DNA of 64,000 nucleotides from Thalassotalea sp. PS06 (GTDB taxonomy: Bacteria; Pseudomonadota; Gammaproteobacteria; Enterobacterales; Alteromonadaceae). The position numbers and the translations under genes are program-made. Below are positions 25,139 through 35,042 of this stretch, one piece after another; the first letter of the stretch is position 1; each line of letters begins with the position of its first letter. Where the stretch lies: the NCBI RefSeq assembly GCF_007197775.1, contig NZ_CP041638.1:868001-932000 (forward strand), in the 5' to 3' direction. The notes beneath the pieces are model-generated. The model did no database searches. It was not told the DNA's origin and was given only the letters and a program-made list of their open reading frames with translations.

Positions 25139-26944
25139 TTAGTAGTTATAACCGTCGTGGGTGTTTACGATGCTATAGAAAGTCGCTTGCACGTAGTCAT
25201 CGGCATCACCGGTATTGTTCTGGTTGTAAACGCCAGCTTTAAAGTACATATACTGGTCGCTGCCATCGTGATAACCACTGTTGCTCATATCAACCGTCTG
25301 AACTACGTCGGCTTTGCCATCACGCATAATGGTAACGGTGAGTTGGTGACCAACCACTTTGATTGAGTAACTAAACACTTCACCTAAGGCGATACCATCA
25401 CTTGGATTTGATGCCGAGCTTGAACTGCTGCCGATCATATCGTATCTCTGGTCACTACCACCATTTGGTTCGTGGGCAAGATAGATGGAACCTAAACTGT
25501 TACCCGGTAATTTTCGATAGTACAAACGCGCAGGCTCATCGTTTTTGGCGTGGATTTGACCGATAATTACCCGGCCTACCTGACTGCTGCTACCTGTCGT
25601 TGTGACGTAATCGACTTTTAATGTAGATACTAATTCGCCATCAATACCGCCAGCGGCTGACTTATCCCCAGATGAATAGGTAGAGAATACCCAGTTGTTT
25701 TTATTAATGCCTTGGGTAGAAATACTCTCGTCGCCACGACGCAGCATCTCACGCAACTCAGAACGGGTATAGCTGGTATTGGTAGAGGTTTTCGGTGCAT
25801 CAATCGGCGCTTTAAATACCAATCCACCATCGGCGGCATAATAGAACCATTGTGGATGCTCATAGCCTGCTACCAGATCATTTTCACTGATAGAGTCAGA
25901 TTTCCCGTCGCCATTATTGTCCACCGGAACACCTAGATACCAGTCGCTTAAATCAATGCCTGTTACAGGTGGTTGTGTTGGCGGCTCTACCGGTGGATTA
26001 GTGCCACCGTCTATATCACCCTGATCGCAACCAAGTAGTTTGGCTTCGATAATGCTGTTCCAGGTATTTGAAGAATTACCATAACCTGTGATTCGCACAT
26101 AACGAGCCTGAGCATTAAATCCATCTACGGTTTCATAGCTGCTGCTAGTACCAGAAGACTGGCCACTTACTACCGCTGAATCCCAGCTACTGCCATCGAC
26201 AGAGGTATCAATGTCAAAGTAGGAAACGCGAGTATTGCCTTTGAACCATACGATTTGAGCGGCATCGACGGTCGCCTCTGCACCTAAATCAAAGGTAATT
26301 TGTTTACCTGAACCATTCGATGACCAGCGTGATTCATTACTTAGGTCGCCATCGATAGTATTGGCAGGCCCATGCCCGTCATTGGTGCCATTATCACTGG
26401 CACTGACGATGGTGAGCTCTGCACTCGTCGAACACTGGCCGCCTGCTGGTGGGGTAGTGCCGCCATCGCCTGGATCGACCGGCTCTGAAGTTTCTGTCAG
26501 GCTAAAATCGTCGAAACGACCTTCACCAGATCCATATTGACCAAACAAAGTGATTTGTGTAGCGGAACCGGAATTAAAGGAAACGGTTACCGCTTCATAG
26601 CTACTTCCACCGCCGCTTGCCGAATGGCTGGTACCAGCGACGATAGCGCCTATGGTTCCGCTACCTTTGATATAAGCTTGCAGCTCATATTGGGTGTTGG
26701 CCGTTACCGCAACCGTTTGCTCAAATGCTCCGGAGCTGCCGGTAATCTTCGCGGCACGATTGCCAGTGTAGGAATCCGATGAGATAGCGGATGGATCGGT
26801 ATCAGCCCAGCCATCCCAGTTGTTTTCAAACCCTGAATTTTCGATAGTTACGGCGCTTGCCTGTGCCGTAAAGCCTATAGCGCTAAGCGCCAGGCTCCCC
26901 AGTAGTAAGCTAGATAAATAGCTCTTGTTATAGTTTTTCATCAT
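25139..26944 (-). CDS. secreted alginate lyase (PL7) with two carbohydrate-binding modules
   Basis: The 601-residue extracellular enzyme cleaves alginate by beta-elimination. Order: signal peptide (about 1-31), a CBM4/9-like jelly roll (about 33-152), a Pro/Gly-rich linker, an F5/8C discoidin module of CBM32 type (about 172-306), a second Pro-rich linker (PPVEPPTQPP), then the PL7 catalytic domain (about 325-601). PL7 signatures are intact: YTRSELREM (Arg of the active site), VIIGQIH, and YMYFKAGVYNQ (catalytic Tyr). Upstream there are inverted repeats that could be operators (26973-27027). The nearest TonB receptor is downstream. No other alginate catabolic gene is in the window. Confidence 0.93.
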   Translation of the reverse strand: MMKNYNKSYLSSLLLGSLALSAIGFTAQASAVTIENSGFENNWDGWADTDPSAISSDSYTGNRAAKITGSSGAFEQTVAVTANTQYELQAYIKGSGTIGAIVAGTSHSASGGGSSYEAVTVSFNSGSATQITLFGQYGSGEGRFDDFSLTETSEPVDPGDGGTTPPAGGQCSTSAELTIVSASDNGTNDGHGPANTIDGDLSNESRWSSNGSGKQITFDLGAEATVDAAQIVWFKGNTRVSYFDIDTSVDGSSWDSAVVSGQSSGTSSSYETVDGFNAQARYVRITGYGNSSNTWNSIIEAKLLGCDQGDIDGGTNPPVEPPTQPPVTGIDLSDWYLGVPVDNNGDGKSDSISENDLVAGYEHPQWFYYAADGGLVFKAPIDAPKTSTNTSYTRSELREMLRRGDESISTQGINKNNWVFSTYSSGDKSAAGGIDGELVSTLKVDYVTTTGSSSQVGRVIIGQIHAKNDEPARLYYRKLPGNSLGSIYLAHEPNGGSDQRYDMIGSSSSSASNPSDGIALGEVFSYSIKVVGHQLTVTIMRDGKADVVQTVDMSNSGYHDGSDQYMYFKAGVYNQNNTGDADDYVQATFYSIVNTHDGYNY

Positions 26945-26972
26945 TTGACCTTTTTTATATTTATTATTTGTA

Positions 26973-27027
26973 TTACCAAATTGTTAATTTTTGGTAACTG
27001 TATGATGGTGCACCATGTAATACCAAA
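26973..27027. promoter_or_regulatory. inverted-repeat operator candidates upstream of the alginate lyase
   Basis: Three copies of one half-site in alternating orientation, TTACCAAA (26973-26980), TTTGGTAA (26990-26997) and TACCAAA (27021-27027), begin 29 bp upstream of the lyase start codon. Between the last two lies a perfect 12-bp palindrome ATGGTGCACCAT (27005-27016). Repeated dyads at this position are typical of repressor sites. The rest of the gene-free gap 26945-27421 shows nothing clear. Confidence 0.5.
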
Positions 27028-27421
27028 GATCAAATTTTGTAATTAACCGCGTGTTTTTTGTGGTTTTCTTAGAGTTTTATCGAATTCTTGCGTATTTTAT
27101 CGACGGTCAAGAAAAAGTGAGCGATCACTAAGTACTAAGTGTTTTTATTTTTGGTCAGGCCAATTTTGTTTTTTAATGAAATTTTTAATAGATTTTTGAA
27201 CGACGTTTTGTGACTAATATATTTGAATCAGATTGTTGTGTTTAGTTGTGGGGGCAAAGTGCTGTTAGACGCCGGCGAATCCGGTCTTTGGTTGATTCAG
27301 AAATAGAAAGCTTCTGTCGGAGGTGGACTAACAGTATAGAGGGGAAGGGGTTGGCAAGCCAGATTACCAGCTTGCCATTTAAATCATGCTTGGATGCTTG
27401 TAGTTTCCGTGCGAGTGCAAA

Positions 27422-27883
27422 CTAATTGTATTTATCAGGATTGTGGTGTTTACCTACCGCGTCGGCAATTTCTTTTGGCATGTATTCTTCATCATGCTTT
27501 GCCAGAACTTCGGTGGCTAACAGCGTAGTTGGTTCGATTAATTCGCCCTGAGCGACGATACCCTGACCTTCTCGGAACAGATCTGGCAAAATGCCTTCGT
27601 ACTGTACGGTGATCATCGGGCCAGAATCAATCAAGTCAAAAGACACCTTCAAGGTTTCAGGATCACGTTTGACGCTGCCGACAACAACCAGGCCACCGAC
27701 TCGGATATTTTGGCCGACCTCAGGTTTTAAGGTTCCATCTTCTTTGCCGTTGTGGACTTCGGATGGAGTATAAAAAACATCAACGAAGTTGCTCAAACCA
27801 TAAAGAGAAAGGCCGGCTACTGTGGCCACACCAAACAATATTAGGCTGATGATGGTTAAACGTTTTTTGCGTCTTGGGTTCAT
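27422..27883 (-). CDS. ccmE: cytochrome c maturation heme chaperone CcmE
   Basis: CcmE (153 aa) is a periplasmic, membrane-anchored chaperone that binds heme covalently and hands it to CcmF. N-terminal anchor (about 8-30), OB-fold, and the heme-binding H130-DEEY134 motif ([10 protein letters not shown]) are all present. It overlaps ccmD by 4 bp. Last gene of ccmABCDE. Confidence 0.97.
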   Translation of the reverse strand: MNPRRKKRLTIISLILFGVATVAGLSLYGLSNFVDVFYTPSEVHNGKEDGTLKPEVGQNIRVGGLVVVGSVKRDPETLKVSFDLIDSGPMITVQYEGILPDLFREGQGIVAQGELIEPTTLLATEVLAKHDEEYMPKEIADAVGKHHNPDKYN

Positions 27884-28116
27884 ACTACCTCCCCGGAATT
27901 AGCTTCTGAGCTCTGTGCCGCTTTTTTCTGTTGATAGGCTTTCAGTTGTTGTTGTCTTTGCATTCTCTGGCGAATTTTTTCAAGCTGAACTTTCGGCTGG
28001 CGAAAGCTGTTAATGGCCATTACCAAGAGGATAACAAAGCTACAGCCATAGGATAACCAGATATAAAATCCGTGTTTTCCCATCGCTAAAAATTCTGCAA
28101 AAGATTCAAATGCCAT
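27880..28116 (-). CDS. ccmD: cytochrome c maturation protein CcmD
   Basis: The 78-residue protein has one membrane segment (about 14-38; [21 protein letters not shown]) followed by a basic Gln-rich cytoplasmic tail, the CcmD pattern. It supports release of holo-CcmE from the CcmABC complex. Gap of 2 bp to ccmC, 4-bp overlap with ccmE. Confidence 0.93.
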   Translation of the reverse strand: MAFESFAEFLAMGKHGFYIWLSYGCSFVILLVMAINSFRQPKVQLEKIRQRMQRQQQLKAYQQKKAAQSSEANSGEVV

Positions 28117-28118
28117 GA

Positions 28119-28862
28119 TTATCCCTCCTTCGCTGTTGCTAATTGTTTCACCCAGGGGCGCAGGCTATTACGCGCTAACACCTGACCCAGGAATCGTTTG
28201 CAAATCATGCTTGAGGCTAAAAAAGCAAACCCGAAAAAGCATATGACAAATGGAATATACATGCTCATCGCCATTGAAGGCGCAGCAAATTTGGTGACCG
28301 TTGCCCCTTGATGCAGGGTATTCCACCACTCTACGGAATAGTGAATTATCGGTAGATTTATCACCCCAACCAGGGCTAGAACACTGACCGCTTTTGCGCC
28401 CTGACTTTTATCATCAAAAGCATTATCTAAGGCAATAACCCCTAGGTATAAAAATAACAGAATCAGTTCGCTGGTTAAGCGGGCATCCCAAATCCACCAG
28501 GTACCCCACATCGGCTTGCCCCAGGCAGCGCCTGTGATTAAGGCAATGGCGGTAAATGCGGCACCGACTGGCGCGATTGCAGCAATGGCGGCATGGGCGA
28601 GTTTCAATTGCCAGACCAGAGCACAGAAACCGGCGATAGCCATAGAGAAGTAAAGTCCCATGGATAAAATTGCCGCTGGCACGTGAATGTAGAAAATACG
28701 AACGGTTTCGCCTTGTTGATAATCGGCTGGTGAGTAGGCTAAGCCCATGAACAGGCCCACGCTAAGCAGGATAGCGGCAATGACATTAAACCAGGGAATA
28801 AGTTTCTCGGTAAACTGATATGCCACTTCTGGGTTGGCATAAGGGTGTAACCATTTCCACAT
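28119..28862 (-). CDS. ccmC: heme exporter/handling protein CcmC
   Basis: The 247-residue membrane protein has six transmembrane segments and the tryptophan-rich WWD segment WGKPMWGTWWIWDARLTSELIL (about 112-133, in two parts), which with two flanking histidines holds heme for attachment to CcmE. The gap to ccmB is 1 bp. Confidence 0.97.
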   Translation of the reverse strand: MWKWLHPYANPEVAYQFTEKLIPWFNVIAAILLSVGLFMGLAYSPADYQQGETVRIFYIHVPAAILSMGLYFSMAIAGFCALVWQLKLAHAAIAAIAPVGAAFTAIALITGAAWGKPMWGTWWIWDARLTSELILLFLYLGVIALDNAFDDKSQGAKAVSVLALVGVINLPIIHYSVEWWNTLHQGATVTKFAAPSMAMSMYIPFVICFFGFAFLASSMICKRFLGQVLARNSLRPWVKQLATAKEG

Positions 28863-28863
28863 G

Positions 28864-29550
28864 TTAGTTTGTACTCACTTTTAAAGCGGCGCCAACTGCA
28901 AAAGGCGCGGTGATTAACGAGGCAAAAAACAGGGCTGCAATTATAGCAAGGTGGCCTTGATAAGGGTAGCTCGATGCCGCCGCCTCAACTGCGGCAGTCG
29001 CTAAGATCAATACCGGAATGTACAACGGCAGGATCAACAGGCTCAATAACACCCCACCTTTTTTCAGAGAAACCGTTAAGGCAACGCCAATCGCACCCAG
29101 CAAACTGAGTATCGGGGTGCCGAGCAACAAGGTTAAAAACAACGCCATATAACCATCGGGATGCAGATTCATCATCATCGCCAGCAAAGGTGCGAGCAGA
29201 ATCAAGGGCACGCTAGTGCCCAGCCAATGCGCAAATATTTTCGCCAATACTAAGATAAAGACCGGACAAGGGCTTAATAATAACTGCTCGAGTGAACCGT
29301 CTTGATAGTCATTCTTGAATAACCGCTCAAGTGATAGCAATGTCGATAATAAGGCGGCGACCCAGATAACGCCGGGGGCTATCTTCATCAGTATGTTGGG
29401 CATGGCGCCAACACCGATTGCAAATAAGGTAATGACGATAATAAAAAACAGTAGCGGGTTGAGAATATCATCGCGGTGGCGAAGCGCGATTTTCAAATCT
29501 CTTAGTAATATGGTTTTAAACGCCTGGCGATAAGATAGAGCAGGATTCAT
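28864..29550 (-). CDS. ccmB: heme ABC exporter permease CcmB
   Basis: The 228-residue membrane protein has six hydrophobic segments and the CcmB hallmark FKNDYQDGSLEQLLLSP (about 78-94). It partners CcmA in the ABC complex that releases holo-CcmE. Its start shares one base with the ccmA stop. Confidence 0.96.
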   Translation of the reverse strand: MNPALSYRQAFKTILLRDLKIALRHRDDILNPLLFFIIVITLFAIGVGAMPNILMKIAPGVIWVAALLSTLLSLERLFKNDYQDGSLEQLLLSPCPVFILVLAKIFAHWLGTSVPLILLAPLLAMMMNLHPDGYMALFLTLLLGTPILSLLGAIGVALTVSLKKGGVLLSLLILPLYIPVLILATAAVEAAASSYPYQGHLAIIAALFFASLITAPFAVGAALKVSTN

Positions 29551-30191
29551 TAGGCAAATATCCTTTCCAGGGTCAGGGTGTTGTATCGTGACGGAGGTAA
29601 AGACAAGTCCTGATGAGTGGTTAAGATAACCACACCGCCTTGGTCGGCGTGCTCAAGCATACGTTGCTCGAGCCTTTTCACCCCTAACTTATCGATGGCG
29701 GTGAAAGGTTCATCGAGGATCCAGATTTTCGCGTCGGTAAGCCAAAGTCTTGCCAGTGCGATTCGACGATGTTGACCTGCGCTTAAGTGGGCCGCCAGGG
29801 TATCGGAAAATCCGAATAAATCTACCTGTTCAAGCAATTGTTCGCACTGCTCGGTGTCCTGTGAGCACAACTGCAGATTAAACTTAAGGTTTTCCATCAC
29901 CGTCAGCTCAGATTTCACCCCCGGAGAATGGCCAAGATACAACAAATCCTGATGATACTCTTCGCCGCATTTGTTAATTGCCGTTTGCTGGTAATAAACC
30001 TCACCATTTTCTGGTTCCATCAATCCTGCAAGTATGCGCAATAAACTGGTTTTACCGGTACCGTTGGCGCCAGCAATTTGCCAGATATCACCGGCGTTAA
30101 ATTCGATATCCAAAGCATCAAATAAAATGCGCTCTTCACGAATGCAGGTGAGGTTGTCAGCTTTTAAGACAGGTGATGATGATGTGTTCAA
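29550..30191 (-). CDS. ccmA: heme exporter ATP-binding protein CcmA
   Basis: The 213-residue ABC ATPase has Walker A GANGTGKTS (about 39-47), signature LSAGQHRRIALARLWL (about 135-150) and Walker B WILDEPF (about 155-161). The C-terminus TTHQDLSLPPS is typical of CcmA. First gene of ccmABCDE, divergent from ccmF. Confidence 0.96.
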   Translation of the reverse strand: MNTSSSPVLKADNLTCIREERILFDALDIEFNAGDIWQIAGANGTGKTSLLRILAGLMEPENGEVYYQQTAINKCGEEYHQDLLYLGHSPGVKSELTVMENLKFNLQLCSQDTEQCEQLLEQVDLFGFSDTLAAHLSAGQHRRIALARLWLTDAKIWILDEPFTAIDKLGVKRLEQRMLEHADQGGVVILTTHQDLSLPPSRYNTLTLERIFA

Positions 30192-30536
30192 TTGTTGTTA
30201 AGTGAAACAGGTTTATTTAAGTTTTTGCCATTCTACAAGTTTGGCAGAAAAATAAGAAGAAAAAGATGGCGGCATGGCTCATGTGTGGCGATTGCTTAGC
30301 AAGTCTTTTCCTCCTTGTCAGGTCAACTGTAGGGAGACGGTTGAAAATGAAGTTGCATGAAATGTTTACATTTATTGTGCAATTTTCTTTAACTTTAAGG
30401 CCCAGTATCTAGTTTTCGTGGGAACACTGGGTATAATACTTGCAATCATCTGCGGGGTACTGAAATGCAAATAAATGAACCCCAAGGACGCTAACATCGT
30501 TTTGCAAGTTGACCTTGCTAAATTCTGGAGTAATCA
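30192..30536. promoter_or_regulatory. divergent ccmA/ccmF control region
   Basis: 345 bp without a gene. A perfect -10 TATAAT at 30432-30437 points toward ccmF, without a good -35. A 6-bp hairpin CCCAGT/ACTGGG (30401-30431) overlaps the would-be -35 region. A short ATG-started reading frame (30463) ends before ccmF and is probably meaningless. Confidence 0.5.
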
Positions 30537-32603
30537 ATGATCCCTGAGTTAGGACACTTTTCTCTTTTCGTGGCACTTGCCCTGGCCATTTCTTTAAGCA
30601 TTATCCCGTTAATTGGTGTTAGTTTACAAAATCAGCGTTTAACCACGCTGGCCAAGCCGTTGAGTGCGGGAATGTTCGTCTTCGTTTCCATTTCCCTTAT
30701 ACTCCTTGGCCATAGTTTCGTCAGCGATGATTTCTCAGTAGCTTATGTCGCCTCTCACTCCAATTCGCAATTACCGTATTATTTTAAAATCAGCGCCGTC
30801 TGGGGTGGCCACGAAGGCTCACTATTACTCTGGGTTTGGGTATTAACCGCCTGGACCATCGCTGTTGCCACCTTTAGCCGCCACGTAGACCAGGCATTTG
30901 TCTCAAGGGTACTGGCTATCATGGGGATGATAACTGTAGGCTTTCTGGCGTTCACCTTATTTACCTCAAATCCATTTGACCGAATTTTACCAACGCCGCC
31001 GCTTGAAGGTCGCGACTTAAATCCATTGTTGCAGGATATCGGCCTGATTATTCATCCGCCGATGTTGTACATGGGATATGTTGGCTTTTCCGTGGCGTTT
31101 GCCTTTGCTGTGGCGGCATTAATGTGTGGCAAAATGGATGCAGCCTGGGCTCGTTGGTCGCGCCCGTGGACATTGGCTGCCTGGATATTTCTAACCTTAG
31201 GTATCATGTTAGGTAGCTGGTGGGCTTATTACGAGCTTGGCTGGGGTGGCTGGTGGTTCTGGGATCCGGTAGAAAACGCTTCATTTATGCCTTGGCTTGT
31301 CGGTACCGCCTTACTGCATTCATTAGCGGTTACCGAAAAGCGTGGCGCTTTTCGAAACTGGACGGTGTTACTGGCAATCTTTACCTTCAGCCTGAGTTTG
31401 CTCGGTACCTTCTTAGTGCGTTCTGGCGTGATTACCTCGGTTCATTCGTTTGCCGCGGATCCAACTCGCGGTTTATTTATCCTGTTACTCCTTGCGATTG
31501 CCGTGATGGCGTCATTGACGTTATTCGCGTTTCGCGCCTCGAAAGTTGGCAGTTTTTCAAGATTTAGCCTGTTTTCCCGGGAAACGGCGCTGCTCGTATG
31601 TAACGTGCTGCTTGTTATCTCGTGTTTAACGGTATTGATGGGTACCTTGTATCCACTGCTGTTTGACGCATTGGGATTAGGCAAAATCTCGGTTGGTCCT
31701 CCGTATTTCAACCTGGTATTTATTATCTGTACCACACCATTGTTTATCGCCATGGGCTTAGGGCCGCTAATTCGCTGGAAGAAGGCGAAAAAAGGGGATT
31801 TACAACGTCAGGTTAGCAAGCTCTCTCTGATCGCTTTAGTATTGGGTATTGCATTCCCATTCCTATATGGCGGTGAATTTAACCTGCTGGTTGCCTTTGG
31901 GATGACATTGGCGATTTGGGTTGCTCTGGTTGCTGGCCGTGATTTATACAATCAGATTTATTTAGGCAACGGTAATTGGCAGTTTAAACGTATTAGCCTG
32001 AGCCATTTAGGTATGGCGATAGCGCACATCGGTGTTGCTGTGTCCATCGTCGGTGTCACTATAGTGTCTAACTACGAGCAAGAGCACAATGTGCGCATGG
32101 AAGTAGGCACGACCGCTGACATTGCTGGTTATCAGTTTACCTTTGATGGCGTTAAAAACGTTGAAGGTCCAAATTACTCCGCTGAACAGGGCCAAATCCT
32201 GGTGAGTCAGGATGGCGACGTCATTGCGTTGTTGCAACCGGAGCGTCGGACTTATCGGGTGCAAACCATGGGAATGACGGAAGCTGGCATTGATCCAGGT
32301 CTGTTCCGCGATTTATATGTAGCACTTGGCGACCCACTTCCAGGAAATGCCTGGGCAGTGCGAGTGCATTACAAACCATTCGTGCGTTGGATTTGGTTAG
32401 GCGCGATTTTCATGGGTCTAGGTGGCTTATTTGCAATGGCGGATAAACGCTATCGTCAGCGCAAACAAAAAACTGTCGCGAATGTGGCTAAGGACAACCT
32501 AGTTGCAGAACAAGCGGCTACTGTGTCTTCGACTGTCAGTACTGATACCAGCGCGTCTGCAACGGCAGCCGAAGAACCACAACTGAACAATAATAAAGGA
32601 TAA
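30537..32603 (+). CDS. ccmF: heme lyase subunit CcmF
   Basis: The 688-residue membrane protein, with about 15 transmembrane segments, joins heme from CcmE to apocytochrome c. It shows the VWGGHEGSLLLWVW segment (about 89-102), PPMLYMGYVGFSVAF (about 172-186) and the WWD motif GWGGWWFWDPVENASFMPW (about 236-254). A Ser/Thr/Ala-rich C-terminal tail (about 650-688) extends slightly beyond E. coli CcmF (647 aa). First gene of ccmFGHI. Confidence 0.97.
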   Translation: MIPELGHFSLFVALALAISLSIIPLIGVSLQNQRLTTLAKPLSAGMFVFVSISLILLGHSFVSDDFSVAYVASHSNSQLPYYFKISAVWGGHEGSLLLWVWVLTAWTIAVATFSRHVDQAFVSRVLAIMGMITVGFLAFTLFTSNPFDRILPTPPLEGRDLNPLLQDIGLIIHPPMLYMGYVGFSVAFAFAVAALMCGKMDAAWARWSRPWTLAAWIFLTLGIMLGSWWAYYELGWGGWWFWDPVENASFMPWLVGTALLHSLAVTEKRGAFRNWTVLLAIFTFSLSLLGTFLVRSGVITSVHSFAADPTRGLFILLLLAIAVMASLTLFAFRASKVGSFSRFSLFSRETALLVCNVLLVISCLTVLMGTLYPLLFDALGLGKISVGPPYFNLVFIICTTPLFIAMGLGPLIRWKKAKKGDLQRQVSKLSLIALVLGIAFPFLYGGEFNLLVAFGMTLAIWVALVAGRDLYNQIYLGNGNWQFKRISLSHLGMAIAHIGVAVSIVGVTIVSNYEQEHNVRMEVGTTADIAGYQFTFDGVKNVEGPNYSAEQGQILVSQDGDVIALLQPERRTYRVQTMGMTEAGIDPGLFRDLYVALGDPLPGNAWAVRVHYKPFVRWIWLGAIFMGLGGLFAMADKRYRQRKQKTVANVAKDNLVAEQAATVSSTVSTDTSASATAAEEPQLNNNKG

Positions 32604-32608
32604 GAGTA

Positions 32609-33166
32609 ATGAATAAGGTGATTCGATTTTTACCGCTGATCCTGTTTATTTTGCTGGCAATCTTGCTGTTTCGCGGCTTGTCATTGGACCCAAACGCCAT
32701 GCCATCGGCGTTGGAAGGTAAAGATTTTCCAGAGTTCCAGCTAGCTCAGTTGCAAGATGACAGTAAAACCCTGACCAAAGACGATTTAGGTGAGGGTATT
32801 AAACTGGTTAATGTCTGGGCTACCTGGTGTCCGGGCTGTAAATATGAGCACCCGTTTTTATTAAAAATTGCCAACGATAAACGATTTGCATTGTATGGCG
32901 TAAATTACAAAGATGGCCGCGAAGATGCGCTGAAATGGCTGCAACAATACCAAGACCCATTTGCTTTTACCGTGTTTGATAATGATGGCAAGTTAGGTAT
33001 GGATCTTGGCGTGTACGGCGCACCTGAAACCTTTGTTGTTGATCACAATAACCGTATTCGTAAACGCTTTGCCGGTATTCTCGACGAAGCCGTTTGGCAG
33101 CAACAGTTCGAACCTTTGCTATTGCAATTGCAACAGGAAATGCGCAGCGCGGCTAACGATTCCTAG
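32609..33166 (+). CDS. ccmG: thioredoxin-like CcmG/DsbE
   Basis: The 185-residue periplasmic thiol:disulfide protein is anchored by an N-terminal segment (about 5-22) and reduces apocytochrome CxxCH cysteines. Active site WATWCPGC with Cys74 and Cys77; the GVPET-type cis-Pro loop appears as GVYGAPETFVVD (about 131-142). It is 5 bp after ccmF. Confidence 0.96.
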   Translation: MNKVIRFLPLILFILLAILLFRGLSLDPNAMPSALEGKDFPEFQLAQLQDDSKTLTKDDLGEGIKLVNVWATWCPGCKYEHPFLLKIANDKRFALYGVNYKDGREDALKWLQQYQDPFAFTVFDNDGKLGMDLGVYGAPETFVVDHNNRIRKRFAGILDEAVWQQQFEPLLLQLQQEMRSAANDS

Positions 33167-33169
33167 GGG

Positions 33170-33646
33170 ATGAGAATGAAGATAATAACGCGGATGTTTA
33201 AAACGCTAACCACAATGCTGATAACCCTTGGTGTAGCCACCATAGTAAATGCAGGCCCAATCGATACTTATCAGTTTCCCGATGAAGTAACCAAAAAACG
33301 ATTCCAGCAATTGGTCTATGAGTTGCGTTGCCCAAAATGTCAGAATCAGAACCTTGCCGATTCGAATTCGATGATCGCCGTGGATTTGCGTAAGCAAATT
33401 TATGACATGTTGATGGATGGTCGTTCGGACATGGAAATTGTGAATTTTATGGTGGAGCGCTACGGCGACTATGTCCTGTACAAGCCCAAAGTGACGGCTG
33501 CAACGTATCTATTATGGTATGGACCAATCGTTTTTATCATCATCGGCGGCATTATTATTGCGGTTTTTGTTCGTAAATCGAGCACCAAAGCACAACCTTT
33601 AAGTGCCGAGCAAAAGCAACAGCTCGAAGATATCTTAAAAGACTAA
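33170..33646 (+). CDS. ccmH: cytochrome c maturation protein CcmH (CcmH N-domain type)
   Basis: The 158-residue protein has a signal sequence/anchor (about 8-28), the redox motif LRCPKCQNQ with Cys54 and Cys57, a three-helix bundle, a C-terminal transmembrane segment (about 109-130) and a short cytoplasmic tail. It is the short CcmH form, its TPR domain being separate as CcmI. Confidence 0.96.
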   Translation: MRMKIITRMFKTLTTMLITLGVATIVNAGPIDTYQFPDEVTKKRFQQLVYELRCPKCQNQNLADSNSMIAVDLRKQIYDMLMDGRSDMEIVNFMVERYGDYVLYKPKVTAATYLLWYGPIVFIIIGGIIIAVFVRKSSTKAQPLSAEQKQQLEDILKD

Positions 33647-33678
33647 TCGTTGGTAATTTCAGGAAAACAAGAAGTTTT

Positions 33679-34947
33679 ATGACCACATTCATCATCATCT
33701 CTTTAGTTCTACTGGCGCTTGCTATGGTGTTTATCTGGCGCCATTTCCTGCGCAGTTCGTTAAAAGACCGTGTGCAAAATTACCGCGGCCAGACCAACAA
33801 AGATTTATATCACGAGCATCTGGCGGAAATTCAACTGGACCTGGACAAAGGGCGAATTGATCTGGAAAGTTTCGATTATCTGAAATCCGAATTGGACCGC
33901 AGCTTGTTGGCAGACATGCAGGCGACTGAGAAAGAACAGCAAAGTCGTGATAAGCAGACGTCAAAATTATGGCCGGTATTGATCAGTGTCTTTGTGATTG
34001 GCTTTTCTGGCCTGGGGTATTATCAATTTGGTGCCTGGCCTCAGGCGATGAACCCGGTTGCGGTCGCCGAGCACGGTGCTGGCTCACAGGCTGACGTGAT
34101 CATTAATCGATTAAAAGCTTTGCATGAGGAAGTTAAAGCCAACCCGGAAAATACCGATGCCTGGTTCCAGTTAGGTCAAATTCTCACCACGGTTGGCCAG
34201 TATGAAAGTGCTTTTATCGCTTACCAGAAAGTGATTGATGTGGAAGGGGAACAGGCGGATATTTTAGCCCTGCAGGCGCAAGTCAAATACTATCAGAACA
34301 ATCAACAGCGTAATCCTGAAATCAATGCCTTAATTGATAAAGCCAAAGCTTTGGATCCTGAAGATGCATCAACGTTGATGTTTATCGGTATGGACCATTA
34401 TGTGAATGGTCGATTTAAGCAAGCAGCCGTTAACTGGCAGAAAATTATTGATTCAGGCCGGGCCGGTGTTAACACCGATGCGTTACAAGAAGCGATTGAT
34501 GAAGCGTTAGCGGCCGCCGAAACGGCGCCAACGGATTCTGCTGTGGCGGGTAATTCGGGTTCGGCTGCCGGTGATGCTAGCGGTGTTGCTGATGGACCAT
34601 CATTTACCCTCGATGTATCAATGAGCGATGACATCATTAATGCGATGGCTGATAAAGATGACAAAAACATTTTTGTCTACGCGGTGAATAGCCAGGGACC
34701 ACGCATTCCATTGGCGGCGGTGAAAATCAAAGCCAGCGACTTACCCATGACCCTGATATTGGATGATAGCAAAGCAATGAACCCGCAAATGCAATTAAGC
34801 AGTGCAGAGCAAGTGACAATTTATGCGGTATTGTCGATGCAGGGAACGCCGGGCATGAACCCTGGCGATTTTAAAGGGGAAATCGCCAACATCAATGTCG
34901 AAGGTCAACAACAAATGAACCTGATCATTGATAGCGTCGTAAAATAG
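33679..34947 (+). CDS. ccmI: cytochrome c biogenesis apocytochrome chaperone CcmI
   Basis: The 422-residue protein has two N-terminal membrane segments (about 2-20 and 98-114) flanking a cytoplasmic helical region with RxxLYHEHLAEIQLDL-like sequence, TPR repeats (about 145-275), an Ala/Gly linker (about 280-305) and a C-terminal periplasmic domain (about 308-422) with FVYAVNSQGPRIPLAAVKI. It holds apocytochrome c for the CcmFH lyase. Last gene of ccmFGHI. Confidence 0.93.
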   Translation: MTTFIIISLVLLALAMVFIWRHFLRSSLKDRVQNYRGQTNKDLYHEHLAEIQLDLDKGRIDLESFDYLKSELDRSLLADMQATEKEQQSRDKQTSKLWPVLISVFVIGFSGLGYYQFGAWPQAMNPVAVAEHGAGSQADVIINRLKALHEEVKANPENTDAWFQLGQILTTVGQYESAFIAYQKVIDVEGEQADILALQAQVKYYQNNQQRNPEINALIDKAKALDPEDASTLMFIGMDHYVNGRFKQAAVNWQKIIDSGRAGVNTDALQEAIDEALAAAETAPTDSAVAGNSGSAAGDASGVADGPSFTLDVSMSDDIINAMADKDDKNIFVYAVNSQGPRIPLAAVKIKASDLPMTLILDDSKAMNPQMQLSSAEQVTIYAVLSMQGTPGMNPGDFKGEIANINVEGQQQMNLIIDSVVK

Positions 34948-35042
34948 CAGGATACAGAGTAGGGCGTTTATCAAAGGATAATGGGTTATATAATCCTGGC
35001 GCTTTGCTCCGATTTTTACAGAATCTAGATAAGAGAGACATT

